64,000 nt of DNA from Marinobacter salarius (GCF_032922745.1 NZ_CP136693.1:4526001-4590000); one strand, 5' to 3'. Shown: positions 45,649 to 55,623, numbered from the stretch's first letter. Numbers and translations are program-made. The notes: a model not told the origin generated them from the letters alone.

Positions 45649-47577
45649 ATCGAGTAGGAGGGGGAGTTACCTCCCCCGTCCTCTCACACCACCGGGCATA
45701 CGGTTCCGTACCACGGCGGTTCATGGTCGGCTCTGAAGCCGAGTCATCGTATCCAGCAAGCTTACCAGAGACAGACGGTCGAATACCCTCTTAGGCAGGG
45801 CCGCGTTCATATGAGTCGCGCCACTGTTCCACCAGGGTCCACGACCATTGGTCGCGCTCCTCCAAGCCCTTATCTCAGTCAAGCCTAGCCGTACCAGGTT
45901 GCGGGCCCGCGTGCGGGTCCGCTTCCACTGCTGCCACAGGATCAGGCGAAGCCGCCGTCTTATCCAGCCATCCAGGGCTTCGACCGAACGCTTCGAGGCG
46001 GTCAGGCGATAGTAATTTGCCCAGCCTCTCAGCACCGGGTTCAGGTTCCGGATGGTGGTCGTCAACGACTGTCCCCGTGACCGTTTCAGCAGGGGGCGAA
46101 GCTTGGCCATGAAGGCCTTCAGGCTTTTGGGCGCGACTCTCAACCGGACCTGACGTTTATGCCAGCTCACGCTGTAACCCAGAAAGCTCCGACGCCAGGG
46201 GCGGTCCACGGCGCTTTTCACCGTATTCACCTTCAGGCGCAAGCGCGTTTCCAGGAAGTGGGTAATACTGGCCATCACCCGTTCGCCGGATCTTTTGCTG
46301 CTGACGTAAATGTTGCAGTCGTCCGCATAGCGGCAGAACCGGTGTCCCCGCCGCTCCAGCTCCCGATCCAGTTCGGTCAGGAGCACGTTAGAGAGCAAGG
46401 GCGACAGGGGGCCGCCTTGCGGCGTGCCTTCCCGTCTCGGGCTGACCAGTCCTCCTTCGAGCATGCCGGCTTGCAGGTAACGCCGGATCAGGGTGAGTAT
46501 CCGCCGGTCGGCTATGCGACAAGCCAGCAGGCTCATCAGCACATCGTGGTTGACCCGGTCAAAGAACTGGGCCAGATCCAGATCGACCACCCAGCGGTGG
46601 CCGTCGTTGATGTGTTGCTGCATCGCCTTGACCGCCTGGTGGGCACTTCGACCGGGGCGGAACCCATAGCTGTGATCCGAGAAGGTCGGTTCCAGCGTCG
46701 GGCTCAGCACCTGGTGAAGGGCTTGTTGGATCAGGCGGTCCTGCACCGTTGGGATACCCAGTGTCCGCTCCCCGCCTTGCGGCTTGGGGATACTGACCCG
46801 GCGGACCGGTTGAGGATGGTAGTCTCCGGCCAACAGCCGCTCGCGCAGCGTTGGCCAATGCTGTTGCAGGTGGCCCTTCAGGGCCATCACCGGCATCTGA
46901 TCGACACCGGCGGCACCCTTATTGGATACCACCCGCTGATACGCACGCATCAGGTTCGGGCGCTCAAGCACCTGTTCCATCAGCGTGTTCGGCTCCGCGT
47001 TCGTCCACGAGTGAGCCCCCGCGTCTGCCTCGACACGGACTTCAGTCTCTGCCGGATACCGTCCAGCGCCTTCCTGAATGCCCTGCCCCATCCGGGTCGC
47101 TTCTGTCTTCATAAGCACACTACGAGAACTCATCGCCTACTAACGGCCAACCATGTTCGGCCCTTCCGTACGCGGTGACGCACCTACTATGGCCTCGGCT
47201 GAGTTCTGGCTCCCCATCCCCACCTCTCGCGAAGTGAGTAGCACAGCGGCAGAGAACCAGACTTCCCAGGGTAAGACGCGTGACCTTCACACTTATGCCC
47301 GCCGCATTTACGTCCACACCTTCCGTGCAAGTACAGGGCTTTGACGATAGTTGACGCCTTACCCGGTGTGACCGCCTCATATGCGATTTCTGTTCGTCAG
47401 GCCAGTGCTTTGCCTGCGGCTTCCTTCAGATTCCATCTCACGATGGACACCCTTGCCGTCCGGCTAGTGGTTCCCCTTGCCGGGTCCACAGGGGACTTGC
47501 ACCCCCAAGTCATCCGGCCAGCACCACCTGTACCGGAACAGCGCCCGTCAAGGCGCTACGCGCCATGCCTGGCGCAC
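45649..47577 (-). mobile_element. Complete group II intron (class C-like)
   Basis: 1,929 bp. The minus strand begins GTGCGCCAGGCATGGCGCG immediately after the typA terminator and ends at CCTACTCGAT. A domain V-like hairpin (ACCGCCGTGGTACGG...CCGTATGCCCGGTGG) precedes the terminal stem GGGGGAGG...CTCCCCCT. It carries an intact reverse transcriptase without an endonuclease domain. Insertion right after a Rho-independent terminator is the known habit of class C introns, and supports that class. Boundaries are judged from comparison with the deleted copy. Confidence 0.85.
45721..47133 (-). CDS. ltrA: Group II intron reverse transcriptase/maturase
   Basis: 470 residues. RT motifs in order: SNKGAAGVDQMPV, GIPTVQDRLIQQAL, GYGFRPGRS-type SYGFRPGRSAHQAV, VDLDLAQFFDRVNHD, GTPQGGPLSPLLSNV and the active site CRYADDCNIYV. 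The maturase X domain follows (SFLGYSVSWHKRQVRLR, LNPVLRGWANYYR). No HNH endonuclease domain, as in class C. It helps its own intron to splice and insert, and could act in trans on the deleted copy 4 kb away. An internal ATG at 47112 is an alternative start. Confidence 0.93.
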   Translation of the reverse strand: MSSRSVLMKTEATRMGQGIQEGAGRYPAETEVRVEADAGAHSWTNAEPNTLMEQVLERPNLMRAYQRVVSNKGAAGVDQMPVMALKGHLQQHWPTLRERLLAGDYHPQPVRRVSIPKPQGGERTLGIPTVQDRLIQQALHQVLSPTLEPTFSDHSYGFRPGRSAHQAVKAMQQHINDGHRWVVDLDLAQFFDRVNHDVLMSLLACRIADRRILTLIRRYLQAGMLEGGLVSPRREGTPQGGPLSPLLSNVLLTELDRELERRGHRFCRYADDCNIYVSSKRSGERVMASITHFLETRLRLKVNTVKSAVDRPWRRSFLGYSVSWHKRQVRLRVAPKSLKAFMAKLRPLLKRSRGQSLTTTIRNLNPVLRGWANYYRLTASKRSVEALDGWIRRRLRLILWQQWKRTRTRARNLVRLGLTEIRAWRSATNGRGPWWNSGATHMNAALPKRVFDRLSLVSLLDTMTRLQSRP

Positions 47578-47580
47578 AAC

Positions 47581-47614
47581 AAAAAAGGGGCGGGCCACAT
47601 TGGCACCGCCCCTT
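47581..47614 (-). terminator. Rho-independent terminator after typA
   Basis: AAGGGGCGG / CCGCCCCTT stem followed by TTTTTT on the minus strand, 18 bp after the typA stop. The intact group II intron starts three bases beyond the T run. Confidence 0.85.
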
Positions 47615-47632
47615 GATATCACTTACTGACGA

Positions 47633-49444
47633 TTACTTCTTATGAGCGCGCTTACGCTCATTCTCAGTCAGAAGCTTCTTGCGCAGCCGGATCGACTTGG
47701 GCGTCACTTCCACCAATTCGTCTTCATCGATGAACTCCAGAGCCTGCTCAAGAGTATGCTTGATCGGTGGCACCAGGCCGATAACCTCGTCCTTGCCAGA
47801 CGCGCGCATGTTGTCCAGCTTTTTCCCCTTGGTGGGGTTAATCACCAGATCGTTGTCGCGGCTGTGAATACCACATAACTGGCCTTCATAGATTTCCTGG
47901 CCGGGATCCAGGAACAGCTTGCCTCGGCTCTGCAGTGTTTCCAGCGAGTAAGTCAACGCCGCACCCGTAGCCATTGACACCAGCACACCGTTCTGACGAC
48001 TGGTCACATCACCGCTCTTGATAGGGCCGTAATGGCTGAAGGTTGAAGTCAAAATACCCGAACCGGAGGTCATGGTCAGGAAGGCGTTACGGAAACCGAT
48101 CAGCCCGCGCGCCGGAATCGTATACTCAAGACGCATACGGCCCTTTCCGTCCGGCACCATGTTGGTCATTTCACCCTTGCGGAGCCCCATCTGATCCATA
48201 AGCGCACCCTGGTGCTGCTCTTCGATGTCGATGATGACGTTTTCGTACGGCTCCTGTTTAACACCATCGATCTCACGGATAACCACTTCCGGACGACCCA
48301 CGGCGAGCTCAAAGTTCTCGCGACGCATGTTTTCGATCAACACTGAGAGGTGCAGCTCGCCACGGCCGGATACCTTGAACTTATCTGCCGACTCACCTTC
48401 TTCAACTCGCAGAGCAACGTTGTGCAGCAGCTCTTTTTCCAAACGCTCTTTGATGTTGCGGCTGGTGACAAACTTACCTTCCTTGCCACAAAACGGTGAG
48501 TCGTTGACCTGGAACGTCATGGAAACCGTCGGCTCATCCACCGTCAACGGCGGCAAGGCTTCAACATTGGCCTGGTCACACAAGGTGTCAGAGATGTACA
48601 GCTCATCCATGCCGCTGACGCAAATAATGTCGCCCGCCTGCGCTTCGTCGACTTCAACACGCTGCAGCCCGGAATGGCCCATGATCTTGAGAATACGGCC
48701 CTGGCGCTTTTTGCCGTTGGCACCAATGGCCGTAACCGGAGAGTTGGTTTTAATCTTGCCGCGCATAATGCGGCCGATGCCAATAACGCCCAGGAAGCTG
48801 TTGTAGTCCAACTGAGAAATCTGCATCTGGAACGGACCGTCCCGGTCGACGTTGGGGGCAGGCACGTGATCAACGATGGCCTGGAAAACCGCGTCCATGT
48901 TGTCGTCCAGCTTTTCGTGATCCATTCCGGCAATGCCGTTCAGGGCGCTGGCATAGACAATCGGAAAGTCCAGCTGCTCATCGCTGGCTCCAAGGTTGTC
49001 GAACAAATCAAACACCTGATCCACCACCCAATCCGGGCGAGCTCCAGGGCGGTCAATTTTGTTCACGACGACAATCGGGTGCAAGCCCGCGTCGAACGCT
49101 TTCTGGGTCACGAACCGGGTTTGCGGCATCGGGCCGTCAATGGAGTCAACCACCAGCAACACGCAATCGACCATGCTCATGACACGCTCGACTTCACCGC
49201 CGAAATCGGCGTGACCCGGAGTGTCCACGATATTGATGTCGTAGTCGTGCCATTTCAGCGCCGTATTCTTGGCCAGAATGGTAATGCCACGCTCTTTTTC
49301 CTGATCATTGGAGTCCATGACACGCTCGTTTTCGAGCTCTTTACGGTCCAGCGTGCCGGACTGACGAAGAAGCTGGTCAACCAGCGTGGTCTTGCCATGG
49401 TCGACGTGGGCGATGATGGCGATATTACGAAGTTTATCAATCAC
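47633..49444 (-). CDS. typA: Ribosome-associated GTPase TypA/BipA
   Basis: 603 residues, translational GTPase related to EF-G, needed for ribosome assembly and stress or cold growth. G motifs: [10 protein letters not shown] (G1), RGITI (G2), DTPGH (G3), NKID (G4). The C-terminal TypA-specific domain ([14 protein letters not shown]) is present. The start is GTG at 49444. It is divergent from glnA, with a 558-bp regulatory gap, as in enterics and pseudomonads. Confidence 0.97.
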   Translation of the reverse strand: MIDKLRNIAIIAHVDHGKTTLVDQLLRQSGTLDRKELENERVMDSNDQEKERGITILAKNTALKWHDYDINIVDTPGHADFGGEVERVMSMVDCVLLVVDSIDGPMPQTRFVTQKAFDAGLHPIVVVNKIDRPGARPDWVVDQVFDLFDNLGASDEQLDFPIVYASALNGIAGMDHEKLDDNMDAVFQAIVDHVPAPNVDRDGPFQMQISQLDYNSFLGVIGIGRIMRGKIKTNSPVTAIGANGKKRQGRILKIMGHSGLQRVEVDEAQAGDIICVSGMDELYISDTLCDQANVEALPPLTVDEPTVSMTFQVNDSPFCGKEGKFVTSRNIKERLEKELLHNVALRVEEGESADKFKVSGRGELHLSVLIENMRRENFELAVGRPEVVIREIDGVKQEPYENVIIDIEEQHQGALMDQMGLRKGEMTNMVPDGKGRMRLEYTIPARGLIGFRNAFLTMTSGSGILTSTFSHYGPIKSGDVTSRQNGVLVSMATGAALTYSLETLQSRGKLFLDPGQEIYEGQLCGIHSRDNDLVINPTKGKKLDNMRASGKDEVIGLVPPIKHTLEQALEFIDEDELVEVTPKSIRLRKKLLTENERKRAHKK

Positions 49445-49687
49445 AACTATAATCCTGCAGCATGCACCGAATGACCTGAGAGGTCTTCAGTAAGCGCAAA
49501 GCCCCTTACATGCCGTCTCAAATCCGTAAAATGAATTTCATTTGTCGGGCCGGGAAGCCCGAATACCCCCTGAAGAAACTCAGCGTCTGTGCTGAATACC
49601 TGAGGCAAAAATGAAGTGGCGCGCAGTATATAGCAAACTCACTTGCGTTTATATGAAGAAAAACGCCTATCGAAGCAACAACCCATC

Positions 49688-49704
49688 TGCATCATTTTGG
49701 TGCA
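49688..49704 (+). promoter_or_regulatory. NtrC binding site 1 upstream of glnA
   Basis: TGCATCATTTTGGTGCA matches the NtrC consensus dyad (TGCACCAnnnnTGGTGCA type) with one main mismatch. It lies about 140 bp before the sigma-54 -24 box, an enhancer position. Confidence 0.85.
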
Positions 49705-49717
49705 TTATTTCAGCTAT

Positions 49718-49734
49718 CGCACCGTTTTAACGCA
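49718..49734 (+). promoter_or_regulatory. NtrC binding site 2 upstream of glnA
   Basis: CGCACCGTTTTAACGCA, a second NtrC-like dyad starting exactly 30 bp after site 1. That is about three helical turns, so both sites face the same side of the DNA as in the enteric glnA enhancer. Confidence 0.75.
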
Positions 49735-49802
49735 CCACGAAAGAGCGATAGGGCCACCCAATCAGCACATATCGCTCCAAAACAGCCCGAACGCCTTGGT
49801 AT

Positions 49803-49819
49803 TGCGCACTTGTGGCGCA
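49803..49819 (+). promoter_or_regulatory. Possible NtrC site 3 close to the glnA promoter
   Basis: TGCGCACTTGTGGCGCA is a weaker dyad 13 bp before the -24 box. In enterics low-affinity sites in this zone dampen the promoter at high NtrC. Confidence 0.5.
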
Positions 49820-49831
49820 TGCATCAAAAAC

Positions 49832-49847
49832 TGGCAAGGCTATTGCT
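49832..49847 (+). promoter_or_regulatory. Sigma-54 promoter of glnA
   Basis: TGGCAAGGCTATTGCT has the invariant GG and GC dinucleotides ten bases apart, close to the consensus TGGCAC-N5-TTGCA. Transcription would begin near 49857, leaving a leader of about 145 nt before the glnA ATG. Confidence 0.85.
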
Positions 49848-50002
49848 AAACCTTAAGCAGCCGAATTTGCAGGTAACTCGCAACAGCTTTTGTTAAGCTG
49901 CCCTACCTGAAAGAAAGATCGGGAGTCAGCACTGCTGAACGATCCGGCAACAATGTACACAGAAATCGCCCGCACGGCGGGATAACAGACGGAGCATGCA
50001 CA

Positions 50003-51406
50003 ATGTCCAAGACGATTGATCTGATCAAGGAACACGAAGTCAAATGGATCGACCTGAGATTCACTGACAGCCGTGGCAAAGAACAACACGTAACGCTGCC
50101 GGCCACCGAGGTGGACGAGGACTTTTTCAGCGACGGCAAGATGTTCGACGGCTCTTCAATCTCCGGCTGGAAAGGCATCAATGAATCCGACATGATTCTG
50201 ATGCCGGACGACAGCACCTCCGTGCTGGACCCGTTCACCGAAGAAACCACACTGAACATTACCTGTGACATCGTAGAGCCTTCCACCATGCAGGGCTATG
50301 AGCGTGACCCACGCTCCGTTGCCCGCCGTGCGGAAGAGTACCTCAAGTCCACGGGCATCGCTGACGGTGCCCTGTTTGGTCCGGAACCTGAGTTCTTTGT
50401 TTTCGATTCTGTTAAATGGAATGTGGATATGCAGGGCGCTTCCTACCACATCCACTCTGAAGAAGCCGCCTGGGTATCCGGCGAAGACTTCGATCGCAAC
50501 AACATCGGTCACCGCCCGGGTGTTAAAGGTGGTTACTTCCCGGTTCCGCCAGTGGATAGCCTGCACGACCTGCGTGGCGCCATGTGTGCCGCTATGGAAT
50601 CCATGGGCCTGGAAATTGAGGTTCATCACCACGAAGTCGGCACCGCTGGCCAGTGTGAAATCGGCGTTGGCGCCAACACCCTGACCCGCAAGGCTGACGA
50701 AGTGCAGATTCTCAAGTACTGCGTACACAACGTGGCCCACGCCTACGGTAAAACCGCCACCTTCATGCCCAAGCCTGTGGTTGGTGATAACGGCTCCGGC
50801 ATGCACGTACACATGTCCCTGAGCAAAGACGGCAAGAACCTGTTCGCAGGTGACAGCTATGCCGGCCTGAGCGAAGCAGCGCTTTACTATATCGGTGGTG
50901 TCGTCAAGCACGCCAAGGCCATCAACGCCTTTACCAACCCTGCAACCAATAGCTACAAGCGTCTGGTTCCGGGCTACGAAGCACCGGTTATGCTGGCCTA
51001 CTCCGCCCGTAACCGTTCGGCCTCCATCCGTATTCCATACGTGAACAGCCCGAAAGCACGTCGTATCGAAGTGCGTTTCCCTGACCCGGCGGCCAACCCG
51101 TACCTGGCGTTCGCTGCATTGATGATGGCCGGCCTGGATGGTATCCAGAACAAGATCCACCCGGGCGATGCCATGGACAAGGATCTGTACGACCTGCCGA
51201 AGGAAGAAGCGCTGAACATTCCGAAGGTTGCTGAAACCCTGTCCGAAGCTCTGGATTGCCTGGCTGAAGATCATGAATTCCTGACCCGCGGCGGCGTGTT
51301 CACCGAGGACATGATTGCCGGCTACATCGATCTGAAGCGCGGTGAAGTTGAGAAACTGAACATGACCACGCATCCGGTCGAGTTCCAGCTCTACTACTCC
51401 TGCTGA
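50003..51406 (+). CDS. glnA: Glutamine synthetase type I
   Basis: 467 residues; makes glutamine from glutamate, ammonia and ATP as a cytosolic dodecamer. Signatures: [17 protein letters not shown], the metal-site [10 protein letters not shown] and [24 protein letters not shown] with the ATP-binding loop, NRSASIRIP, and the adenylylation tyrosine in [10 protein letters not shown], the target of GlnE. GGAG lies 8 nt before the ATG. Controlled by NtrC and sigma-54 (sites upstream) and followed by a terminator, so transcribed largely alone. Confidence 0.98.
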   Translation: MSKTIDLIKEHEVKWIDLRFTDSRGKEQHVTLPATEVDEDFFSDGKMFDGSSISGWKGINESDMILMPDDSTSVLDPFTEETTLNITCDIVEPSTMQGYERDPRSVARRAEEYLKSTGIADGALFGPEPEFFVFDSVKWNVDMQGASYHIHSEEAAWVSGEDFDRNNIGHRPGVKGGYFPVPPVDSLHDLRGAMCAAMESMGLEIEVHHHEVGTAGQCEIGVGANTLTRKADEVQILKYCVHNVAHAYGKTATFMPKPVVGDNGSGMHVHMSLSKDGKNLFAGDSYAGLSEAALYYIGGVVKHAKAINAFTNPATNSYKRLVPGYEAPVMLAYSARNRSASIRIPYVNSPKARRIEVRFPDPAANPYLAFAALMMAGLDGIQNKIHPGDAMDKDLYDLPKEEALNIPKVAETLSEALDCLAEDHEFLTRGGVFTEDMIAGYIDLKRGEVEKLNMTTHPVEFQLYYSC

Positions 51407-51434
51407 TCCGTTCGTAAGGATCAGCAACCCAGAG

Positions 51435-51461
51435 AAGCCCCGCCTTGCGCGGGGCTTTTTT
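51435..51461 (+). terminator. Rho-independent terminator after glnA
   Basis: AAGCCCCGC / GCGGGGCTT stem with a CTT-like loop followed by six T residues, 29 bp after the glnA stop. Confidence 0.92.
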
Positions 51462-51581
51462 GTGTACGGCCGCACATTTCGACCAGCCTTAACGGAATGT
51501 AACCAAGCTGCCGGGTAATGGCGTTGAAATACTCATGACTGGCGCTGATAATCGGGTAAAACAATCAGACAGGTTGTCTCT

Positions 51582-52112
51582 ATGAACGCACGGCTTGCAC
51601 TACTCTCTGGCATTGTCGCTCTTGCGGCGCTTCCGGTTTCCGCCGAGGTCTATCGTCAGGTGGATGCTCAGGGCAACGTTACCTATACCGACGAGCCCTC
51701 GGAAGGCACCCCTGCTGAGGAGATCAAGGTAAAACCGGTCACCACGGTCACTCTGCCAAAACTCGAAGCGGTTCGGGAGCCAGAGCGGTTGCGGGAAAAA
51801 GTGCAACAGGAAGGCTCCGTCTACGACAGCGTCCGCTTCCTCGCGCCGGGTGATGACCAGGCCTTCCACAGTGGCAGCGGCGACGTGGAATTCCGCGTGA
51901 CCAGTTCACCTGGCCTTCGGGGCAGCCACAAGTACGAAGTAACTCTCGACGGCCAACCGGTTGGCCAGAGCGCTTCCGGGACAGTGATGGTGCGCAATGT
52001 GTTTCGCGGCACCCACGATGCAGGCGTCAATATCGTCGACAGCAACGGTGTTACCGTCAAGAGCGGCGAAACCATTACCTTCACCATCCACCGGCCCAGC
52101 GTCAACAACTGA
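51582..52112 (+). CDS. DUF4124 domain secreted protein
   Basis: 176 residues with a signal peptide (MNARLALLSGIVALAALPVSA). The DUF4124 motif EVYRQVDAQGNVTYTDEPSEG follows the cleavage site; a second beta-rich domain (residues about 85-175) resembles an Ig-like fold. Periplasmic or membrane-associated; function unknown. A DUF4124 gene between glnA and ntrB is common in pseudomonads and relatives. Confidence 0.88.
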   Translation: MNARLALLSGIVALAALPVSAEVYRQVDAQGNVTYTDEPSEGTPAEEIKVKPVTTVTLPKLEAVREPERLREKVQQEGSVYDSVRFLAPGDDQAFHSGSGDVEFRVTSSPGLRGSHKYEVTLDGQPVGQSASGTVMVRNVFRGTHDAGVNIVDSNGVTVKSGETITFTIHRPSVNN

Positions 52113-52203
52113 TGCACCCTTCCGGGGCCCCGACCGTTTCGGGCCGGGGCGCCATACAAACGCAGACCTGTAGCGGTTAGCGAACCACCACGCCATTCCT
52201 GCT

Positions 52204-52220
52204 TGCCCCATTTTAGTGCG
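52204..52220 (+). promoter_or_regulatory. NtrC-like site upstream of ntrB
   Basis: TGCCCCATTTTAGTGCG resembles the NtrC dyad (compare site 1 of glnA). Partly overlapping it is GTGCGGTCGCACC, another half-site arrangement. It lies about 175 bp before the sigma-54-like promoter. The 328-bp gap between the DUF4124 gene and ntrB holds only these regulatory signals. Confidence 0.6.
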
Positions 52221-52379
52221 GTCGCACCATAAAAAAGCCATACTCTGACCATTCCCAGGGCGGATATCCGCGGGCAGGCTTTACGCAATGATATTTCTGC
52301 ACTACACCACGCCGTGTTCACAGGCCTGTAACCCGCATGCCCGCTAAATGCGCACTGTCATCGCCACGAACAGCCAATG

Positions 52380-52395
52380 TGGTTCGTTTTTTGCA
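52380..52395 (+). promoter_or_regulatory. Sigma-54-like promoter of ntrBC
   Basis: TGGTTCGTTTTTTGCA has GG and GC separated by ten bases and ends TTGCA, fitting a -24/-12 promoter; a start site near 52406 would leave a 35-nt leader. Together with the upstream NtrC-like dyad it suggests auto-activation of ntrBC. Confidence 0.6.
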
Positions 52396-52440
52396 AAACT
52401 GCCTTAGCAACCCGCAAGGCCCATCAAAAGGGACAAACGA

Positions 52441-53523
52441 ATGGCAATACCGGCCGGATACAAAAGCATACTGGACAGCCTGACCACAGCCGTACTGGTG
52501 CTGAGTGACGGGTTAAGAGTCCAGTACCTGAATCCGGCGGCCGAAAGTCTGTTTGAAACCAGCGTAACCAGAAGTAAGGGAGCCCCGATCAACGACATCC
52601 TGATCGACTCTGAAGATGCCCTGCAAACACTGTATGCAGCAGCCGAGAATGGCCAGTCGTACACCAGACGCGAAGCGGAATTCATACTGACAAGCGGGTT
52701 GCGGCTGACGGTTGATTATTCGGTGTCCCCCATAAGCCTTGAGCCAACGGAACTGTTGATCGAAATCCAGCCCAGGGACCGCTTGCTAAGGATCAGCCGG
52801 GAAGAAGACATTATCTCCCAGCAGGAAACCACCCGGATACTGGTCCGGGGCATGGCCCATGAAATCAAAAACCCTCTTGGAGGTATTCGCGGGGCGGCCC
52901 AGTTGCTGGACCGCGAACTGCACAACGAAGACCAGAAAGAATACACCCAGGTGATCATTGCAGAAGCGGACCGCCTGCGAACCCTGGTGGACCGCATGCT
53001 CGGCCCGAACAAAGCCCCAAAAATGGCGTCCACCAATATTCATGAGGTTCTGGAGCGCGTCAAAACCCTTTTGGAAGCTGAGAGCCGCGGCCGCCTGAAC
53101 TTCCGGAGAGATTACGATCCCAGCCTGCCCGAGTTCCAGGGCGACAAGGAACAGCTGATTCAGGCTTTCCTTAACATCGCCCGCAACGCCATGGAAGCCG
53201 CGTTCGAGAACCAGGCGGAGATGACCGGCGACGAACAGCCGACGATCACCTTCCGCACACGCGCATTGCGACAGTTCACCATCGGCCACAAACGCCATCG
53301 CCTGGTGTGCCGTGTGGATGTGATTGATAACGGCCCGGGCATACCACCGGATCTGTTGCAAAATGTTTTCTACCCGATGATCAGTGGGCGAGCCAGCGGC
53401 ACGGGCCTCGGCCTCTCCATCACCCAAAGCATCATCGGGCAACATCACGGGCTTGTTGAATGCGAGAGCGAGCCCGGAAAAACCGACTTCATCATCTTCC
53501 TGCCCCTGGAGGAAAACCAATGA
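52441..53523 (+). CDS. glnL: Nitrogen regulation sensor histidine kinase NtrB
   Basis: 360 residues, soluble. N-terminal PAS domain (LTTAVLVLSDGLRVQYLNPAAE), dimerisation/H-box GMAHEIKNPLGGI with the phospho-His, N box NIARNAMEAA, G boxes DNGPGIP and GRASGTGLGLS. It phosphorylates or dephosphorylates NtrC according to PII state. The ntrC start overlaps its stop (ATGA). Confidence 0.96.
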   Translation: MAIPAGYKSILDSLTTAVLVLSDGLRVQYLNPAAESLFETSVTRSKGAPINDILIDSEDALQTLYAAAENGQSYTRREAEFILTSGLRLTVDYSVSPISLEPTELLIEIQPRDRLLRISREEDIISQQETTRILVRGMAHEIKNPLGGIRGAAQLLDRELHNEDQKEYTQVIIAEADRLRTLVDRMLGPNKAPKMASTNIHEVLERVKTLLEAESRGRLNFRRDYDPSLPEFQGDKEQLIQAFLNIARNAMEAAFENQAEMTGDEQPTITFRTRALRQFTIGHKRHRLVCRVDVIDNGPGIPPDLLQNVFYPMISGRASGTGLGLSITQSIIGQHHGLVECESEPGKTDFIIFLPLEENQ

Positions 53524-54953
53524 GCCAACCGGCAAACGTCTGGATAATTGACGACGATCGCAGTATACGTTGGGTGCTGGAGCGCGCCCTGAACCAGGCC
53601 GGTATGCAGCCCCGGGTGTTTGAAAGTGGCGAAAGCATCATGATGAGGCTGGAGCACGAACAGCCCGATGCCATCATCAGCGACATCCGTATGCCCGGCG
53701 TCGACGGCATCACCTTGCTCTCACAGATTGTTGACTCACACCCGGATCTGCCGGTGATCATCATGACCGCCCATTCCGACCTGGAAAGCGCGGTGACCAG
53801 CTACCAGACGGGCGCCTTCGAGTATCTTCCGAAACCGTTTGATGTGGATGACGCCGTTGCTTTGGTGAAGCGGGCCGTGGCTCACAGCCACGAACGCCGT
53901 GCCACCTCAGAGCCGCAGGCCGAAAGCACACAGAGAAATGCCGAAATCATCGGTGAAGCACCTGCGATGCAGGAAGTGTTCAGGGCCATCGGCCGACTGT
54001 CCCACTCCAACATTACCGTACTGATCAACGGTGAAAGCGGTACCGGTAAGGAACTGGTCGCCCAGGCCCTGCACAACCACAGCCCTCGGGCGAGCCACCC
54101 CTTCATCGCACTCAATATGGCTGCGATTCCCAAGGACCTGATTGAGTCCGAACTGTTTGGCCATGAAAAAGGCGCATTCACAGGCGCAGCGGCGGCAAGG
54201 CAGGGCCGCTTTGAGCAATCCAATGGCGGCACCCTGTTTCTGGACGAAATCGGCGACATGCCCGCCGACACCCAGACCCGACTGCTGCGGGTACTGGCCG
54301 ATGGCGAATTCTACCGGGTGGGCGGCACCACCCCCATCAAAGTGGATGTGCGCATCATCGCCGCCACGCACCAGGACCTGGAAAAACTGGTGCAGGCCGG
54401 CAGCTTCCGCGAAGACTTGTTCCACCGCCTGAACGTAATTCGCGTACACCTGCCCAAACTGGCTGAACGCCGGGAAGACATCCCCAAACTGATGCAGCAC
54501 TTCCTGAAACGGGCCGCCAAGGAACTGTCGGTAGAAGCGAAAATACTGCGGCCAGATGCCGAAGAATACCTGACCACCCTGCCCTGGCCCGGCAACGTGC
54601 GCCAGCTGGAAAACACCTGCCGCTGGCTGACCGTAATGGCCAGCGGCCGGGAAATCCACGTAGACGACCTGCCCCCGGAACTGCTGCACCAGGCGGAAAG
54701 TGAGCACAGCGCCACTGGCCAGACCTGGCAGGAAGGCCTGAAAAACTGGGCAGAACAGGAACTGAAGCGCGGCAAGAAGTCGATCCTGGACACCGCCGTA
54801 CCGGAGTTCGAGAAGATTATGATTGAGGTGGCCCTGAAGCACACCGGCGGGCGCCGCCGGGATGCGTCCGTGCTGCTTGGCTGGGGCAGGAATACGCTGA
54901 CCCGGAAGATTAACGAACTGAAAATCGATTCTGCTGAGGACGCGGAAGACTAA
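53520..54953 (+). CDS. glnG: Nitrogen regulation response regulator NtrC
   Basis: 477 residues. Receiver domain with the phospho-Asp in ISDIRMPG, sigma-54 AAA+ domain with Walker A GESGTGKE, GAFTGA loop, Walker B FLDEIGDMP, and a C-terminal Fis-type HTH (ASVLLGWGRNTLTRKI). The frame is open upstream to 53460, but ATG 53520, overlapping the ntrB stop, is the natural start. It activates sigma-54 promoters such as that of glnA upstream. It ends 7 bp from a convergent response regulator gene. Confidence 0.97.
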   Translation: MSQPANVWIIDDDRSIRWVLERALNQAGMQPRVFESGESIMMRLEHEQPDAIISDIRMPGVDGITLLSQIVDSHPDLPVIIMTAHSDLESAVTSYQTGAFEYLPKPFDVDDAVALVKRAVAHSHERRATSEPQAESTQRNAEIIGEAPAMQEVFRAIGRLSHSNITVLINGESGTGKELVAQALHNHSPRASHPFIALNMAAIPKDLIESELFGHEKGAFTGAAAARQGRFEQSNGGTLFLDEIGDMPADTQTRLLRVLADGEFYRVGGTTPIKVDVRIIAATHQDLEKLVQAGSFREDLFHRLNVIRVHLPKLAERREDIPKLMQHFLKRAAKELSVEAKILRPDAEEYLTTLPWPGNVRQLENTCRWLTVMASGREIHVDDLPPELLHQAESEHSATGQTWQEGLKNWAEQELKRGKKSILDTAVPEFEKIMIEVALKHTGGRRRDASVLLGWGRNTLTRKINELKIDSAEDAED

Positions 54954-54960
54954 GCAGCCG

Positions 54961-55623
54961 TTACTCCTGGGAAACGGATGCCGCTGGCTGCGTGCAGATT
55001 TGAACCAGCCCGGCATCAATGGCGAAGAAGACCAGCTTCGCCATCGACTCGATTCCAAGGCTGCTCTTAATGGCGGTCACCGTATTGGCCACGGTTTTCT
55101 TTTCGATTGCCAGGGCATGGGCAATTTCATCATTGCTTAACCCGCGAGCCAGCATGGAAAACACTTCAAACTGGCGGCGCGTCAACTGCTGCAATTTTGC
55201 GGACTCGGAGGCCTGATCGTTGAACGACGACTTCATAATCAGATCGTACTCGACAAAAATTTCACCTTCGGCAACGCGCTGAACCGCCTTGATCAGGGTA
55301 TCGGTGTCGCAGGACTTGGTGATATAGCCCATGGCGCCCACCTGAAGGGCACGTTTAACGATAGGCACTTCGTTGTACATACTGAAGAAGAGTATTCGGG
55401 CGTCTTTCTGGGCTTCCAGAATTCGGGCCGCTGCTTCTATGCCGCTGATGCCCGGCAAGCCTACGTCCATAATAATCAGATCCGGCTGATGCCTCCTGCT
55501 GAAGTCGCAGGCTTCCTCCCCAGATGCCGCCTCCATAATTTCGCAGGGTTCCAAGGCCATCGATAACAGGCTGGCATAACCCTGTCGCACCACCGCATGA
55601 TCATCCGCAATCAGAATTTTCAT
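54961..55623 (-). CDS. NarL/LuxR-type response regulator
   Basis: 220 residues. Receiver: ILIADDHAVVRQGY, phospho-Asp in IIMDVGLPGI, and conserved Lys in GYITKSCD. LuxR-type HTH: LTRRQFEVFSMLARGLSNDEIA and KKTVANTVTAIKSSLG. No kinase gene is adjacent, so the partner is unknown. It lies between ntrC and the TonB receptor; a link with either is not shown. Confidence 0.92.
   Translation of the reverse strand: MKILIADDHAVVRQGYASLLSMALEPCEIMEAASGEEACDFSRRHQPDLIIMDVGLPGISGIEAAARILEAQKDARILFFSMYNEVPIVKRALQVGAMGYITKSCDTDTLIKAVQRVAEGEIFVEYDLIMKSSFNDQASESAKLQQLTRRQFEVFSMLARGLSNDEIAHALAIEKKTVANTVTAIKSSLGIESMAKLVFFAIDAGLVQICTQPAASVSQE

Noticed and set aside
46159..47178. 339-residue plus-strand ORF opposite the intron reverse transcriptase
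   Set aside because: Antisense to intact reverse transcriptase motifs.
50156..51475. 439-residue minus-strand ORF opposite glnA
   Set aside because: Antisense shadow of the strongly conserved glutamine synthetase gene; would run through the glnA terminator.
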